From positions 1 through 38,840 of the forward strand of contig JACZJJ010000005.1 in assembly GCA_014860625.1 (NCBI GenBank): DNA of 38,840 nucleotides, given 5' to 3'. The position numbers were made by a program, and so were the translations under genes. Under the pieces are notes generated by a model. The model made no database searches and had not been told where the DNA came from. It saw only the letters and a list, made by a program, of their open reading frames with translations. Source of the DNA: Bacteroidales bacterium (GTDB taxonomy: Bacteria; Bacteroidota; Bacteroidia; Bacteroidales; FEN-979). Of the stretch, positions 18,301 through 27,439 are shown one piece after another (positions within the stretch are counted from its first letter, which is position 1; every line of letters begins with the position of its first letter).

Positions 18301-19370
18301 TTTGGGGGGACGGAGGCATCATACCCATCCCATACCATGGTATTTTGACCGACTGTCACGGTTTGAAGGACCTCTTTGTCAACAAACCCGCCTCCGAGGG
18401 CGCTGAGTTGCAATGTGAGAGTAACTGTTCCGGAGGAGGTGACTTCAAAGGTGAAATCCATATTGCCGGTTGCACAATCGGAATCTACAATAACGATTGA
18501 GCCGGGAGGGGGAGGGATCACCACCTGGCCAATGATGCCACTTGGATATACGATGTTGTCCGGATCATTCAGAAAAATCTTATAGGAAGGATAGTTGTGC
18601 CAGCCGTTGGTTGATTTACGCGCTTCTGTGGCGGGCATGGAAGGACCAACCGGATAGCATCCTGAGTTATTGCATGAAATGGTGAACCATCGTCCATCAA
18701 ATCCATTGGGATTAAAGCGGGTTACGATACTGTCCTGGGAATAAACGAACATGTACCCAAAATATCCATGGACATTAGGTTCGTTTGTGTTCAGCTGCCA
18801 GGCTTTTGAATAAACACGACCTTTTTTATAGGATAGTGTAGTGGTGTCAATCACCGAAATGTCTATTTTCTCATAGGATCGGGACTGACCGTTCCCAACC
18901 TGAAACGTCAGAAAATAATTGCCGTTCACCGTTGGATCTACAACCAGGGCAGAGTATCCGCTGGGACTCAATTTTGTTGGGCCAACATATGCTTGTTTGT
19001 AGTACCGGATATAGCCTTGTTGTCCAACAGCATTGGGGGTCGTTCCACTCCATACAACGACCCCGTCGGGCCGGTGAAGCCGCAAGTTTACAGCCCCTCC
19101 TGATGTTGAAGCACCAATGCCAAAATAAATTTTCTCCTTGACATGGTCGGAGATATTAATAAAGAGACGATAGTTGGTATCCCCATTATATAAGGCAAAT
19201 GGATCCCGGTAGTTTCCTCCGACATTTCCATTTGCAATGAGGATATATGCACGTTTGTTATTCGCACTGTCGGGCATCAGCTCTTTCGTGCCTTCTCCAT
19301 ACGTTTGAAACGTGAAAAAGGCCAGAAAAAGAGATAAAATAAAGAATAAGCACGTACATGTATTTCTCAT
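15348..19370 (-). CDS. 5' half of interrupted PKD-like/FISUMP gene (premature TAG)
   Basis: I prefer ATG 19370: MRNTCTCLFFILSLFLAFF is a signal peptide followed by YGEGTKELMPD, the family's mature start. The frame is open 23 codons upstream, but that part covers the promoter-like motif. The product is 1340 residues: the N-terminal family module, a PKD-type domain (SGVCQGSSAQYTCSS), and from about 555 eight complete PKD-like repeats and the first part of a ninth. It ends at TAG 15350-15348, exactly where the repeats have the conserved Trp of F-[ST]-W-T. The paralogue at 27529-31692 has CCA on the plus strand (TGG) at the matching codon, so a single C-to-T change at plus-strand base 15349 explains the stop. 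The truncated product would lack the whole C-terminal Ig-like/FISUMP cassette. A sequencing error cannot be excluded. Confidence 0.85.
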   Translation of the reverse strand: MRNTCTCLFFILSLFLAFFTFQTYGEGTKELMPDSANNKRAYILIANGNVGGNYRDPFALYNGDTNYRLFINISDHVKEKIYFGIGASTSGGAVNLRLHRPDGVVVWSGTTPNAVGQQGYIRYYKQAYVGPTKLSPSGYSALVVDPTVNGNYFLTFQVGNGQSRSYEKIDISVIDTTTLSYKKGRVYSKAWQLNTNEPNVHGYFGYMFVYSQDSIVTRFNPNGFDGRWFTISCNNSGCYPVGPSMPATEARKSTNGWHNYPSYKIFLNDPDNIVYPSGIIGQVVIPPPPGSIVIVDSDCATGNMDFTFEVTSSGTVTLTLQLSALGGGFVDKEVLQTVTVGQNTMVWDGYDASVPPKLVPSGSTFPFTLTYVKGMTHLPLWDVENNEFGFLVNLIRPASTSEPSFYWDDTNISPAMPPGPTTSPPGGCQSEVTPCHIWSANWDPGDNKTINTWWYVSNTTTVPVTITKKQLPGVLGSITGPSGVCQGSSAQYTCSSDSNSQKYIWTWPGGTDTTASPFKIITFSPTAPPGPGQVTVKGWNAECGSGTATTKSITINQIPSVTTTPLVKTICNGTSANITLTANVTGSTFAWRAWSTNPNMGGYFNGSGSVISQTLTNAGTTTDSVRYRIAATAAGCLGDSVTYRVAVRPVPNLSNIPKSKVQCNNVSTNVTLTSTVAGTQFTWTCTPSSPQVTGWSDNPTPTTLLDQTLVNNGFQVETVVYNITPSANGCSGPVTGYTVTVYPTPNLSNSPAQKEICQGQSTGINLTSNVLGTTFTWSCTQTSGNIAGYLPNAGPGTTTINQTLTLTGVVKDSVIYQLTPRANSCNGPVTDYKVIVNPVPALTTTPMFDSICSEATTDIQLTATCAGTSFNWTAAQGVGTVTGASNGSGDLIAQQLSNSLSTSGSILYTVTPATGTCTGLPAIFTQWVKPLPHLTNQPKGDSICNNTGPNISLTSDVSNTWFTWTVTGSTGNISGYADETTPTTLLNQTLINSGFDIEWATYQMTPTAASCQGPDSGYVVTVFPVPDMSNDPPQLAVCSGQSTGVILASHVTGTQFTWTAVGSSLFVSGFSDQPTPTTVLDQTLVNSGDDIETVTYTITPSANDCDGIDTSFVVTVYPVPDLSTTPPAKEICNNNATNIVLTSNVAGTLFTWTAVGSSLFITGFSDNTTNPMTLIDQNLVNSGSVNETVTYRIVPHANGCMGDTVDYVVTIVPSPYLTNNPLTQSQCNNVSTALTMESNVAGTQFTWTATGSSGSVSGYSNSVAPGTIIDQTLVNSGFDTETVTYHVTPVNSGCPGSVTDYTVTLFPVPDVFFVPPGETVCEGNPSTLSLQSHVTGSTFS

Positions 19371-19396
19371 CCGGCAACCCCCTGACTTATAATACA

Positions 19397-19417
19397 CAAA
19401 ATTATAAAAAAGGTTGC
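19397..19417 (-). promoter_or_regulatory. Candidate promoter, GCAACC-N7-TAATTTTG
   Basis: Minus strand GCAACC, seven bases TTTTTTA, then TAATTTTG, a perfect TAnnTTTG box. It lies 27 bases before ATG 19370 and has the same spacing as the copy at 27377-27398. It falls inside the extended reading frame and so supports the downstream start. Confidence 0.5.
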
Positions 19418-19468
19418 TCGGAAGGAGTGAAAAATACAATCAGGAAATGTTTCCTTATTAATCGTTGT

Positions 19469-20947
19469 CTATAGCTTCATTCCTGCCAGAAAGCCGGCAG
19501 CAAGGTCATTCCCAATCAGATGCGCATACTCGGAAGGGGGGTATGCCGACTTTTTAAACTTGACACAGGTGTACCTGACGGTCATGCTATTGGCATCGGC
19601 GTTTCCAACATCCGCCATCTGCCGGACTGTAAATTCAGGAAGCCTCTTGCCTGATAAATTCGTGGCAATTGTTTGAACCAGCTTGTTATCTCCTCTTTCA
19701 ATTGCCCAGTAGACAGGCGATTTGTTGGTGACAATGGTCAGGCATTTCAGCCCTTTCTCACCCGATTCAAGGGTGGCAAAGCCATGCACCCCTATGGTCA
19801 GATCGGCTCCCTCTTCAATCAGGTAGTTGGCAATCTCATCCTGATCTTTCATGATGGCGATGATGATGGCTGTGTAATCATTTCCTCCTTCTCCCATCAC
19901 CGATGCATAACTTGAGAAGAGAGTGATTGTGCCGGACCTGACTTTGCTATTCAGGTCAGCCCCTTTTTCAACGAGGAGTTTCACTAAGCTCAAATCTCCT
20001 ATCTCAGTGGCAAGACAGAGCGGGTAGTAGGTCCAGTTGGAGTTTGTCATGGTGGAAGAGGCATTGACATCAGCGCCTTTGTCGACCATCATCTTTCCTG
20101 CATCGATTTTGGCTTGCCGTGTAGGTCCAACGGCTAATATTGACCCTTTTAAAACCTGGCAGAGAGGAGTGAATCCGGTTGCATCCTGTTTATTCATGTC
20201 AATGCCTGTACCGAGCAACAATTCAAGCATATCCGTTGCCTCCCCATTTCGGTCATCGGGCAGGTTGAGGTACCAATCGGGGACATTTAATCCAAAACCA
20301 GCCATCGCAGGTCCGCTTTTGGAAAAAAGATCCTTTCGCTCTTCCCGTGACATCGCATAATTAGCAAATGTAGAAAGGGCATTGCCGCCACCTTCCGGCT
20401 CGAGGTTCATCCCTTTTTCAATCATCATCTTTATCGCTGGAACATGATTCGTTTGCATACAAAGAACTGTTGCAGCATAGGTCTTTGAAGGCTGGGCCGC
20501 TGCCATAGCATTCTCCCAGGCTTTGATCAATACCTTGTTCGCTTTTTTTCCTTTAGCCTCTTCATTGGCAATGAGGGTCCTGAAGGTGTCCCCAGGATCT
20601 GAAACACCTGGTTTGTTGGGGTTTGCTCCGGCATCGAGCAGCAACTTCACCACCTCCGTGGAGTATACATTACAAGCAGAAATGAGTGCAGGATATTTTC
20701 CCCCATTTGGATCGGCGCCTTTCTCCAGGAGCAAGGTTGTGATGTCGGGCCAGAAATAGGCGTTACAAATTACAGTGTTTCCACTGGCATCGGCAGCGTT
20801 TACATTGGCGCCGGCTTCAATGGCGGCTTTGGCTGCCGCCAGGTCACCCTGTTTGCAGGCAGTGATCAGATCCTCGTTGGGTCCGGCGAAAGATAAGAAT
20901 GTAACACTCATCAGGAGCGCAAGGAATAAGGAATTTCTTTTTGTCAT
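19469..20947 (-). CDS. Secreted ankyrin-repeat protein, 492 aa
   Basis: A signal peptide (MTKRNSLFLALLMSVTFLSF, then AGPNEDL) is followed by ankyrin repeats. They show the typical G-D-L-x-x-A-K-x-x-I-x-x-G-A-x-[VP]-N pattern: IEAGANVNAADASGNT (about 40-58), LLLEKGADPNGGKYPALISA, LLLDAGANPNKPG, MMIEKGMNLEPEGGGNALS, LLLGTGIDMNKQDATGFTPL, MMVDKGADVNAS, LLVEKGADLNSKVRSG, YLIEEGADLTIG. I count about eight to nine units, several with long insertions. The last 70 residues are not ankyrin-like. Such proteins bind other proteins, and the partner is unknown. With 34 bases to the LRR gene upstream it is probably cotranscribed with it. It carries no T9SS CTD, so a periplasmic location is as likely as a surface one. 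Confidence 0.85.
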   Translation of the reverse strand: MTKRNSLFLALLMSVTFLSFAGPNEDLITACKQGDLAAAKAAIEAGANVNAADASGNTVICNAYFWPDITTLLLEKGADPNGGKYPALISACNVYSTEVVKLLLDAGANPNKPGVSDPGDTFRTLIANEEAKGKKANKVLIKAWENAMAAAQPSKTYAATVLCMQTNHVPAIKMMIEKGMNLEPEGGGNALSTFANYAMSREERKDLFSKSGPAMAGFGLNVPDWYLNLPDDRNGEATDMLELLLGTGIDMNKQDATGFTPLCQVLKGSILAVGPTRQAKIDAGKMMVDKGADVNASSTMTNSNWTYYPLCLATEIGDLSLVKLLVEKGADLNSKVRSGTITLFSSYASVMGEGGNDYTAIIIAIMKDQDEIANYLIEEGADLTIGVHGFATLESGEKGLKCLTIVTNKSPVYWAIERGDNKLVQTIATNLSGKRLPEFTVRQMADVGNADANSMTVRYTCVKFKKSAYPPSEYAHLIGNDLAAGFLAGMKL

Positions 20948-20981
20948 ACGTGAATGATTTTGATTAATGAGTTAGAAGTGA

Positions 20982-22541
20982 TTAGTAAACGATAATTTTT
21001 TCAATAAAAAACCCTTGATCTGTCCAGAAGGTAATTACATATAACCCGGTTGGGTAATTCGTCAGGTCCAGCTCTGAGACGTTCAATTCAGAGAGGATTA
21101 GTTCTCCCATAAGGGTCCGCAATTCTATTTTTTGCACCTCTCCGGGATGAATTTTTATATGACCTGTGGTAGGATTTGGAGATAGTACAGGCTGGTGCCC
21201 TGATGAAAATTGATTGCCGGCCGCATCGTTAGTACAGATCATAAAATTGATGTTCCCAACGTTGATTCCATACGCACTCAATGTCACACCCGGAGGGGGA
21301 AACGGAAGCTCCCACACACACATCTCTTCCAGGTTGTAACAATACCTGATCTCAATGTAAGAAAGGCTCGTGTTATAGGTCAGATCCAGTCTGGTAAATG
21401 GATTGGTTCCGCACTGTAAAAAATTAAGGTTAGGATTGTTGGTTACATCCAGGGAATCCAGGCCGTTGCTGTCGCACCCTAACGTGGTGAGCAGGGGATT
21501 GTTCGATACATCCAGGTGCAACAAGGGATTTGAATGAGTATAAAGTGTTTTCAATGATGAGCAACCTGAAATGTCGAGGAATGAGATGTTGTTATAGGTG
21601 CAGACAACAGAAATTAAGCTGGCGTGGTTTGTAAGGATCAGAGTGTCTAAATCATTAAATGCACATTGTAAACTAAACAGGTTCACATTATTGGATAAAT
21701 CCAGGTCGCCGATGTTATTATAACTGCAATCAAACCACTTCAGGCCTATCTCCCCGGAAAGATCGACGGAAGTCAATAGATTATTCTTACAATGAATCCG
21801 TCGCAAGCTGTCAGTAACGGGTAATTGTAATGTAACCAACTGGTTATCTCCACACCATAATTCTTCGAGATAATTTTTATCTGCAAGATCCAGTGTGGTT
21901 AGCAAGTTGCCATCACAACGCAGATACTCCAGGGAATCATTGGATGAAAGCGAGAGAGCTGTCAGCAGGTTATCATCACACCTCAGTACCTTTAAACCTG
22001 ATATCCCGGTTACCTCAAGCATTGTAAGTAAATTATCATCGCAATAAATCTTGCTTAGCATTGAATTATTGGATAAATCTAAACCGGTAATAGTATTATT
22101 TGCACAATGCAGGGATACTAGATTCGGGCAATTTGAGGTATTCAGAGATGTTAGTTCGTTGAAATAACAGGATAACCGTTGTAATTGATAACATAGAGAA
22201 ATATTGACGGATGATAGTTGGTTTAGGTCACATCTCAAATCCTTGAGAAGTATATTTTCGGATAGATTCAGTGTGGAAAGCTGGTTTGACATACAATCGA
22301 GATACTCCAGGATGATAAAAGCCTCAATCCCGGTCAGATCTAAGATAGGAGAAGGACAAAACCATAAAATTAATGTATCGACAACAGCCGCTTCCGTGTA
22401 TTCAATCTCCATGTTGTTGTTCAGGTCAACACCGAGTTCGATCAGCTTATTCTTAAAATTGGTGTCCGGAATATAGACTACCTGTGCGTCAACCAGGCAG
22501 GTCATCAGGAATGCAACCAGGAATAGGGCAGATTTCTTCAT
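20982..22541 (-). CDS. Secreted leucine-rich repeat protein with T9SS type A CTD, 519 aa
   Basis: I choose ATG 22541, where a signal peptide starts (MKKSALFLVAFLMTCLVDAQ); the frame is open 21 codons further upstream. After a capping segment (VVYIPDTNFKNKLIELG) come about fifteen 21-residue LRRs of the form L-x-x-L-x-C-x-x-N-x-L-x-x-L-[DN]-[LV]-S-x-N-x, for example YLRCDGNLLTTLDL and LFSLQCAFNDL. A Cys in the beta strand is kept in nearly all of them. The C-terminus (about residues 440-519) is a type A sorting domain: LSPNPTTGHIKI, then IELRTLMGELI, then the ending YPTGLYVITF...IEKIIVY. The protein should therefore be exported by the type IX system and attached to or released from the surface. 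The ligand is unknown. It probably forms a two-gene unit with the ankyrin gene downstream. Confidence 0.88.
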   Translation of the reverse strand: MKKSALFLVAFLMTCLVDAQVVYIPDTNFKNKLIELGVDLNNNMEIEYTEAAVVDTLILWFCPSPILDLTGIEAFIILEYLDCMSNQLSTLNLSENILLKDLRCDLNQLSSVNISLCYQLQRLSCYFNELTSLNTSNCPNLVSLHCANNTITGLDLSNNSMLSKIYCDDNLLTMLEVTGISGLKVLRCDDNLLTALSLSSNDSLEYLRCDGNLLTTLDLADKNYLEELWCGDNQLVTLQLPVTDSLRRIHCKNNLLTSVDLSGEIGLKWFDCSYNNIGDLDLSNNVNLFSLQCAFNDLDTLILTNHASLISVVCTYNNISFLDISGCSSLKTLYTHSNPLLHLDVSNNPLLTTLGCDSNGLDSLDVTNNPNLNFLQCGTNPFTRLDLTYNTSLSYIEIRYCYNLEEMCVWELPFPPPGVTLSAYGINVGNINFMICTNDAAGNQFSSGHQPVLSPNPTTGHIKIHPGEVQKIELRTLMGELILSELNVSELDLTNYPTGLYVITFWTDQGFFIEKIIVY

Positions 22542-22570
22542 GGGAAAAGAATCCATAGGAAAATTCCACC

Positions 22571-22605
22571 CAAAAATAATTAAATATCTTACATATCTAA
22601 ACAAA
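22571..22605 (-). promoter_or_regulatory. Candidate promoter of the LRR-ankyrin pair
   Basis: Minus strand TTTG (22605-22602), 23 bases, then TATTTTTG (22578-22571), 30 bases before ATG 22541. The -7 box is perfect, but the spacer is two or three bases longer than the usual 19-21. The region is AT-rich. Confidence 0.35.
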
Positions 22606-22626
22606 TGGAAAATAAATACCGGTTCG

Positions 22627-25600
22627 CTAGTCCTTAATACACCTCACCGCGAAATCATTTGAAACCAGGGCCGGGTACAACGATACGCTGGGGGTGTAGT
22701 CGATATCGACCACTACCTCATTCATGCCGTGTGCCCAGGCTTTGTTGAGTCCATGAATGGAGGATGACCAGTAGAGTTTGGACCGAAGAATGGGGTCGTT
22801 GTCGGGGAATTTCCAAACGAGGTTCTGAAACCGGATGCCTGTCATCAATGCGTTGAAGCCTGAATAGCCACTTGATTTCAGGGCGTTGCCGGCAAATCCG
22901 TTGGAGATAAAGTTGGTGAACAGCAGGGTCCAGTCGGCTTCAGTAGGAATATGCCAGCCGGGCGGACAAAAGCCCTGGGCAGCATTGTCGGAGGTGTATC
23001 GCATGGCCTCGTCCCACTGATATAGCACAGAGCCCAGGGCACAGAGCGCAGGGTTGTCATTGTAACAATATTTTTCGGGGATGCAGTTATCACGCTGGAT
23101 CTGTGAAGAAGGGATCATCGTCCCGAAATTCAGGTTGTTTGCCATCCAGCACTGGGAACCGATGAGAACAGTGGGATAGTTGTTGTTATCCCGGAGGTCG
23201 GTAAGGGTATCTCCGCAGATATGGGATACGGGATTCGTGATATGGATTGTAATTGAGGCGCTGTCGAGGCATCCGAAGTCATTGGTATAGGTATACCTGA
23301 TGTGATGGACACCTACACCTGCGATAGCAGGAAAAAATGTGGAACCTGTAAGGCCAGGTCCGCTGAATACGCCACCCGGCGGAATGGCTCCTTTCAGTGC
23401 AAAGGGTTGCGCCTGGGTAGTGGTGAGAGTATCGAAGCAGACGGTCATGGAGACCACAGGCAAAGGATTCACGGTTACCACGGCTGAATTCTGTGTTCCA
23501 GTGCAGCTATTAGCTGTAGGAGTGACCTGGTATGTCACTGTCGGCATCAGGTATCCCGCATTTATCAGGGTTTGCTGAATCAGGGTCCCTGATCCGTTTG
23601 AATACCCCGAAACATTTCCCGTGCTGCCAGTGGCAACCCAAACGAAGGATGTTCCGGTAACATTGGATGTGACGTTAATTCCGGTTGTCTCTCCGCTGCA
23701 CAGTGTCTGGGTAGTGGGAGTAAAAATCACGTCGGCCACAGGATATACCGTTACTGAATAGGGTGTGGGAGCTGCAGGTGAGCATCCATTGGCTGCAACG
23801 GAGATTTCATAGGTTGCTGTTTCAGTCGTATAACCCGAATTTACCAATGGTTGGGCAATCAGGTTCCCTGTACCGTCCAGATATCCTGAAATATTCGGGG
23901 AACTGGCCGAAGCGGTCCAGCTAAAGGCAGTTCCAGCCACAGTTGACTGTAAGGTCAGATTGGTAACCTGGCCTGAGCAGATAGCCAGTGTGCCTGGCGT
24001 CACAGTCAGATCGGGAATTGGGTAGATTGTAACTGTATAGCTTGTTGCCGCAGCGGGTGAGCATCCGTTCGCTGATGGGGTGATTTCGTAAGTCACAGTC
24101 TCTGTCGTTGACCCGGTGTTGGATATCGTCTCCAGAATGCTGCCCGTACCACTCGAAGAAAATCCAGTTACATTGGGTGAACTGGCGGTGGCAGTCCAGG
24201 ACAAGGTGCTGTCGGCTACCGAAGAGGAGAGCAGGATGTTTGTCGTCTCTCCCGAACATATTGAGGGAGTGGTAGAGTTGATGATGAGGTTGGGGATGGG
24301 ATAGATTGTAACAACATAGGTTGTGGGCACAGCAGGGGAGCACCCGAAAGCTACAGGCATAATGGTATAGGTAACAGTCTCTACGGTAAATCCCGAGTTG
24401 GTAATCGTCTCAAGGATATCCCCGCTTCCGCTGGGTGAATATCCGGTTACGTTGGGCGAACTGGCCATAGCTGTCCAGTTGAGCGTGGTTCCGGCAACAG
24501 AGGAGGAGAGAAGTACGCTGGTGGTCAGTCCTGAACAGATTGACGGGGTGGTTGAATTGATCAGCACATCAGGAAGGGGTTTCACCCATTGGGTGTAATC
24601 GGCTGCGAGTCCGGTGCAGCTGCTGGTGCTGGGGATAATTGCATAGACGACACTGCCATCAGTGAACAGGCTGTTGGAGAGCTGTTGAGCAATCAGATCG
24701 CCTGTCCCATCGCTGAAGCCGGTGATGGTGCCCACTCCCTGCGTGGCAGTCCAGTTAAAACTGGTTCCCGCACACGTGGCGGTCAGTTGAATGTTGGTGA
24801 ACTCCTGCGAACAGATGGAGCTGAACATCGGTGATACCGTTAGCTGCGGAACAGGGTTGACAACGACTTTGTAATCATAAGCCGATCCGTTACACCCGTT
24901 TGCCTGGGGCGTTAAATGATAATAGACAGAATCTTTGATAACTCCCGTCAGGTTAAGGGTTTGGTTGATTGAGGTAGTACCCGGTCCGGGATTGGCACTC
25001 CAACCCGTGACATTGCCGGAGGTTTGTGTGCAACTCCAGGTAAAGGTTGTTCCGGTTACGTTGGATAAGAGTGCGATGTTGGTTGACTGTCCGTTGCAGA
25101 TCTCTTTGTACAAAGGAGTTGTGCTGAGGTTTGGGGTGGGGTAAACTGTAACAATGTAATTGGTCGGACTGGTGGGTGTACACCCATTTACAGTGGGTGT
25201 GATCGAATAGGTAACGGTCTCGGTGGTGAAGCCGGAATTGGAAATTGTTTGCAGGATGTTCCCGCTCCCTGTTGGGGTATATCCGCTGAGGTTTGGGGAA
25301 CTGGGCGTTGCGGTCCAGTTGAATACCGCAGAAGGTACGGTTGATGACAATTGAATGTCAGTTGTTCCTCCAGAGCAGATGGAGGGGGTGGTTGAGGTGA
25401 TCACCACGTTGGGCAGAGGATTGACGGTTACCACCATGTCCTGAACTGTTCCGTTGCATCCGCTTAGGGTTGGCAATATATGATAGGTAACACTCCCTGA
25501 AACCAGGTTCGATATGGAGAGCAGGTTGTTAATGGTCCCACCCGAACTTCCGGGCGGACAGGAGACAATATTGGCGCTGCACGTAGGTGGGTTCGAGTTC

Positions 25601-27348
25601 CAGCTGAAGGAGGCTCCGGTTGGGGTGGAAACCAGCGTGATGTTGGTCGATGTGCCCGAACAAATGGATTTGGTGAATGGCGGATTGACGCTTGGCCGCG
25701 GTTTGATTGTAACGGCCAGGGAGGAAGTGGGGCCCGGGTCGGTGCAGTTGGAGTTGGTGCCATACACCTGTATATTTCCTGAAGTAGCATTCGCGGCAAA
25801 ATTTACCATGATAAAGGCATCCGTGGGATTGGTATGGATGATAGTGGCTCCGGTACCGGTATAGTTCCAATGGTAAATTGTGGTATTGGGGTCGGTTCCT
25901 ACAGAGAACATCACGCTGTTGGTCCCGGCACAATAACTTTGAGGAGGAGACTGGTTAAACAGGAGAGTTTGAGGCTTCCGCCATTGCGTGATGTTCACAG
26001 GAGTGGTGGTAGTTGAAACATTGTACCACCACGTATTCATGGTGTGATGGTCACCATCGGACCATGGATGACATCCTGGCGGACTCAGGCATCCTGTAAA
26101 GTTTGTCGTTCCACCCGAGATGTTTGAGTCGTCCCAAAAAACCAGTGGTGTAGAACCAGGCGGGCTAACCAGTCCGATTGTAAAACCACTGTTGTTGGCT
26201 TCAACATCATAAAGTGGCAGGTTGGTCAATCCGTTAATATAGCTAACAGTAAACGATATATTTACGTTATTAGGTACAGGGATTCCGATGGGAGTGGTGC
26301 CGTCAAGTCCATCCCAGTTGATCTGATTCAACCCAGCCACCACCGAAGTAGCCAGGGTTCGGGTAGCATAAGGAGGATCGAAATCCAGTTCAATAGCAAC
26401 ATTTCCGGGTTTATCAACAGTAACCTGGAAGAGGATGTTGCCATTGTCGCAGGACCTTACACCCGTTACCGGAGGGATTATTTGACCGAGAGTGGTGGCA
26501 GAGGGGAAGAGGACAGGGTCGGGAGGATTCAGAAAGATGTTGAATTGGGGCACAAATGCCTGCTGGTTGCTCAGTGACTTCCGGTCTTGCACGAAATTGC
26601 TGGTATTGGCACAGCCGTACTGGTTGCAAAAAGTTACCCACACACCGCCACTCATGTTGTTTAAAGCGAGGGAGGTGATGATGCTGTCGTTAGAGTAGAC
26701 ATAAAACGTGGCGTAACAATTATCTCCGCCGTTTTCCTGAAGCTGCCATGCTTTGGAGAAAACCCTCCCTGGTTTGACCTGACTGGCGACTGTATCAGCA
26801 ACAGTGATATCAAACAGGTCCATACTAAAACTTCCGGGGTTGGAATTCCCGGATGAATTTGCCACTCTGTCGAATTCGATGTAATAGACGCCGGGAGTTG
26901 ATGGATGGAAACTGATCGCAGTGTATCCGCCGGCACCGTAAAATTGTGTTGGTCCTACCCGTGCCTGGCCTATATTGCTGATGTATCCCGCTCCTGAAGT
27001 TGGCAGATTTGCCTGGGGACGTACAATAAATCCAGAAGCATTTTTAATTCTGTAAACGATGTGGTTTTGGTTCCCTGCTCCACTTCCCTGAAAGCCCAGG
27101 TAGACTGTCTCGTTGTTTGAGTTGGTCACAAAATAGAGCCTGTCGGGCGGATCGCAACCGTAGATGGCAAACTGGGTACGGTCGCCATTCCCGTTGTTGC
27201 ATTGATTCGTAAAATCACTGCAGAGGTAAAGGTTGGTCTCATGATTATCGATCCAGATCTGTTTTGATCCTTCAGAAAACCCCTGAAGTGTTAGCAAGAC
27301 AAAGAATACAATAACAAACAGATTGGGGGCAGAGAAAAATTTATTCAT
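22627..27348 (-). CDS. PKD-like repeat / FISUMP surface protein, 1573 aa
   Basis: The start is ATG 27348 (MNKFFSAPNLFVIVFFVLL, then GFSEGSKQIW). Twenty more codons are open upstream but cover the promoter motif. The N-terminal module (about 25-460) is the most divergent of the family, with extra cysteines (LYLCSDFTNQC, IYGCDPPDRLYF) where others have NIHISNVGEKI. A PKD-type domain follows (about 465-545), then eight PKD-like repeats (about 548-1295). Three of them share an unusual start, INSTTPSICSG or a close variant, indicating internal duplication. An Ig-like domain (LKGAIPPGGVFSG) and FISUMP (about 1377-1573, ending RCIKD then TAG) complete it. The last repeat, Ig-like domain and FISUMP are nearly identical to those of the gene ending at 13764. 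The likely role is an extracellular stalk or adhesin with unknown ligand. Confidence 0.9.
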   Translation of the reverse strand: MNKFFSAPNLFVIVFFVLLTLQGFSEGSKQIWIDNHETNLYLCSDFTNQCNNGNGDRTQFAIYGCDPPDRLYFVTNSNNETVYLGFQGSGAGNQNHIVYRIKNASGFIVRPQANLPTSGAGYISNIGQARVGPTQFYGAGGYTAISFHPSTPGVYYIEFDRVANSSGNSNPGSFSMDLFDITVADTVASQVKPGRVFSKAWQLQENGGDNCYATFYVYSNDSIITSLALNNMSGGVWVTFCNQYGCANTSNFVQDRKSLSNQQAFVPQFNIFLNPPDPVLFPSATTLGQIIPPVTGVRSCDNGNILFQVTVDKPGNVAIELDFDPPYATRTLATSVVAGLNQINWDGLDGTTPIGIPVPNNVNISFTVSYINGLTNLPLYDVEANNSGFTIGLVSPPGSTPLVFWDDSNISGGTTNFTGCLSPPGCHPWSDGDHHTMNTWWYNVSTTTTPVNITQWRKPQTLLFNQSPPQSYCAGTNSVMFSVGTDPNTTIYHWNYTGTGATIIHTNPTDAFIMVNFAANATSGNIQVYGTNSNCTDPGPTSSLAVTIKPRPSVNPPFTKSICSGTSTNITLVSTPTGASFSWNSNPPTCSANIVSCPPGSSGGTINNLLSISNLVSGSVTYHILPTLSGCNGTVQDMVVTVNPLPNVVITSTTPSICSGGTTDIQLSSTVPSAVFNWTATPSSPNLSGYTPTGSGNILQTISNSGFTTETVTYSITPTVNGCTPTSPTNYIVTVYPTPNLSTTPLYKEICNGQSTNIALLSNVTGTTFTWSCTQTSGNVTGWSANPGPGTTSINQTLNLTGVIKDSVYYHLTPQANGCNGSAYDYKVVVNPVPQLTVSPMFSSICSQEFTNIQLTATCAGTSFNWTATQGVGTITGFSDGTGDLIAQQLSNSLFTDGSVVYAIIPSTSSCTGLAADYTQWVKPLPDVLINSTTPSICSGLTTSVLLSSSVAGTTLNWTAMASSPNVTGYSPSGSGDILETITNSGFTVETVTYTIMPVAFGCSPAVPTTYVVTIYPIPNLIINSTTPSICSGETTNILLSSSVADSTLSWTATASSPNVTGFSSSGTGSILETISNTGSTTETVTYEITPSANGCSPAAATSYTVTIYPIPDLTVTPGTLAICSGQVTNLTLQSTVAGTAFSWTASASSPNISGYLDGTGNLIAQPLVNSGYTTETATYEISVAANGCSPAAPTPYSVTVYPVADVIFTPTTQTLCSGETTGINVTSNVTGTSFVWVATGSTGNVSGYSNGSGTLIQQTLINAGYLMPTVTYQVTPTANSCTGTQNSAVVTVNPLPVVSMTVCFDTLTTTQAQPFALKGAIPPGGVFSGPGLTGSTFFPAIAGVGVHHIRYTYTNDFGCLDSASITIHITNPVSHICGDTLTDLRDNNNYPTVLIGSQCWMANNLNFGTMIPSSQIQRDNCIPEKYCYNDNPALCALGSVLYQWDEAMRYTSDNAAQGFCPPGWHIPTEADWTLLFTNFISNGFAGNALKSSGYSGFNALMTGIRFQNLVWKFPDNDPILRSKLYWSSSIHGLNKAWAHGMNEVVVDIDYTPSVSLYPALVSNDFAVRCIKD

Positions 27349-27376
27349 GTATTGAGCACTCAACATATATAATACA

Positions 27377-27398
27377 CAAAAGTAGGAAAAAGGTTGCA
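27377..27398 (-). promoter_or_regulatory. Candidate promoter, TGCAACC-N7-TACTTTTG
   Basis: Minus strand TGCAACC, seven bases, then TACTTTTG (perfect TAnnTTTG), 28 bases before ATG 27348. With 19397-19417 it is the best-conserved copy of the motif found upstream of this family; both continue into GTGTATTATA. Confidence 0.5.
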
Positions 27399-27439
27399 CC
27401 CTGGGCATTATATTTCACAATGCCCCTAAATCCCTTTCT

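Noticed and set aside
4850-18585. Many plus-strand reading frames of 60-175 codons opposite the large genes
   Set aside because: They are antisense shadows of the repetitive minus-strand genes: repeat-like composition, no starts or domains of their own, and every one is covered by a convincing gene.
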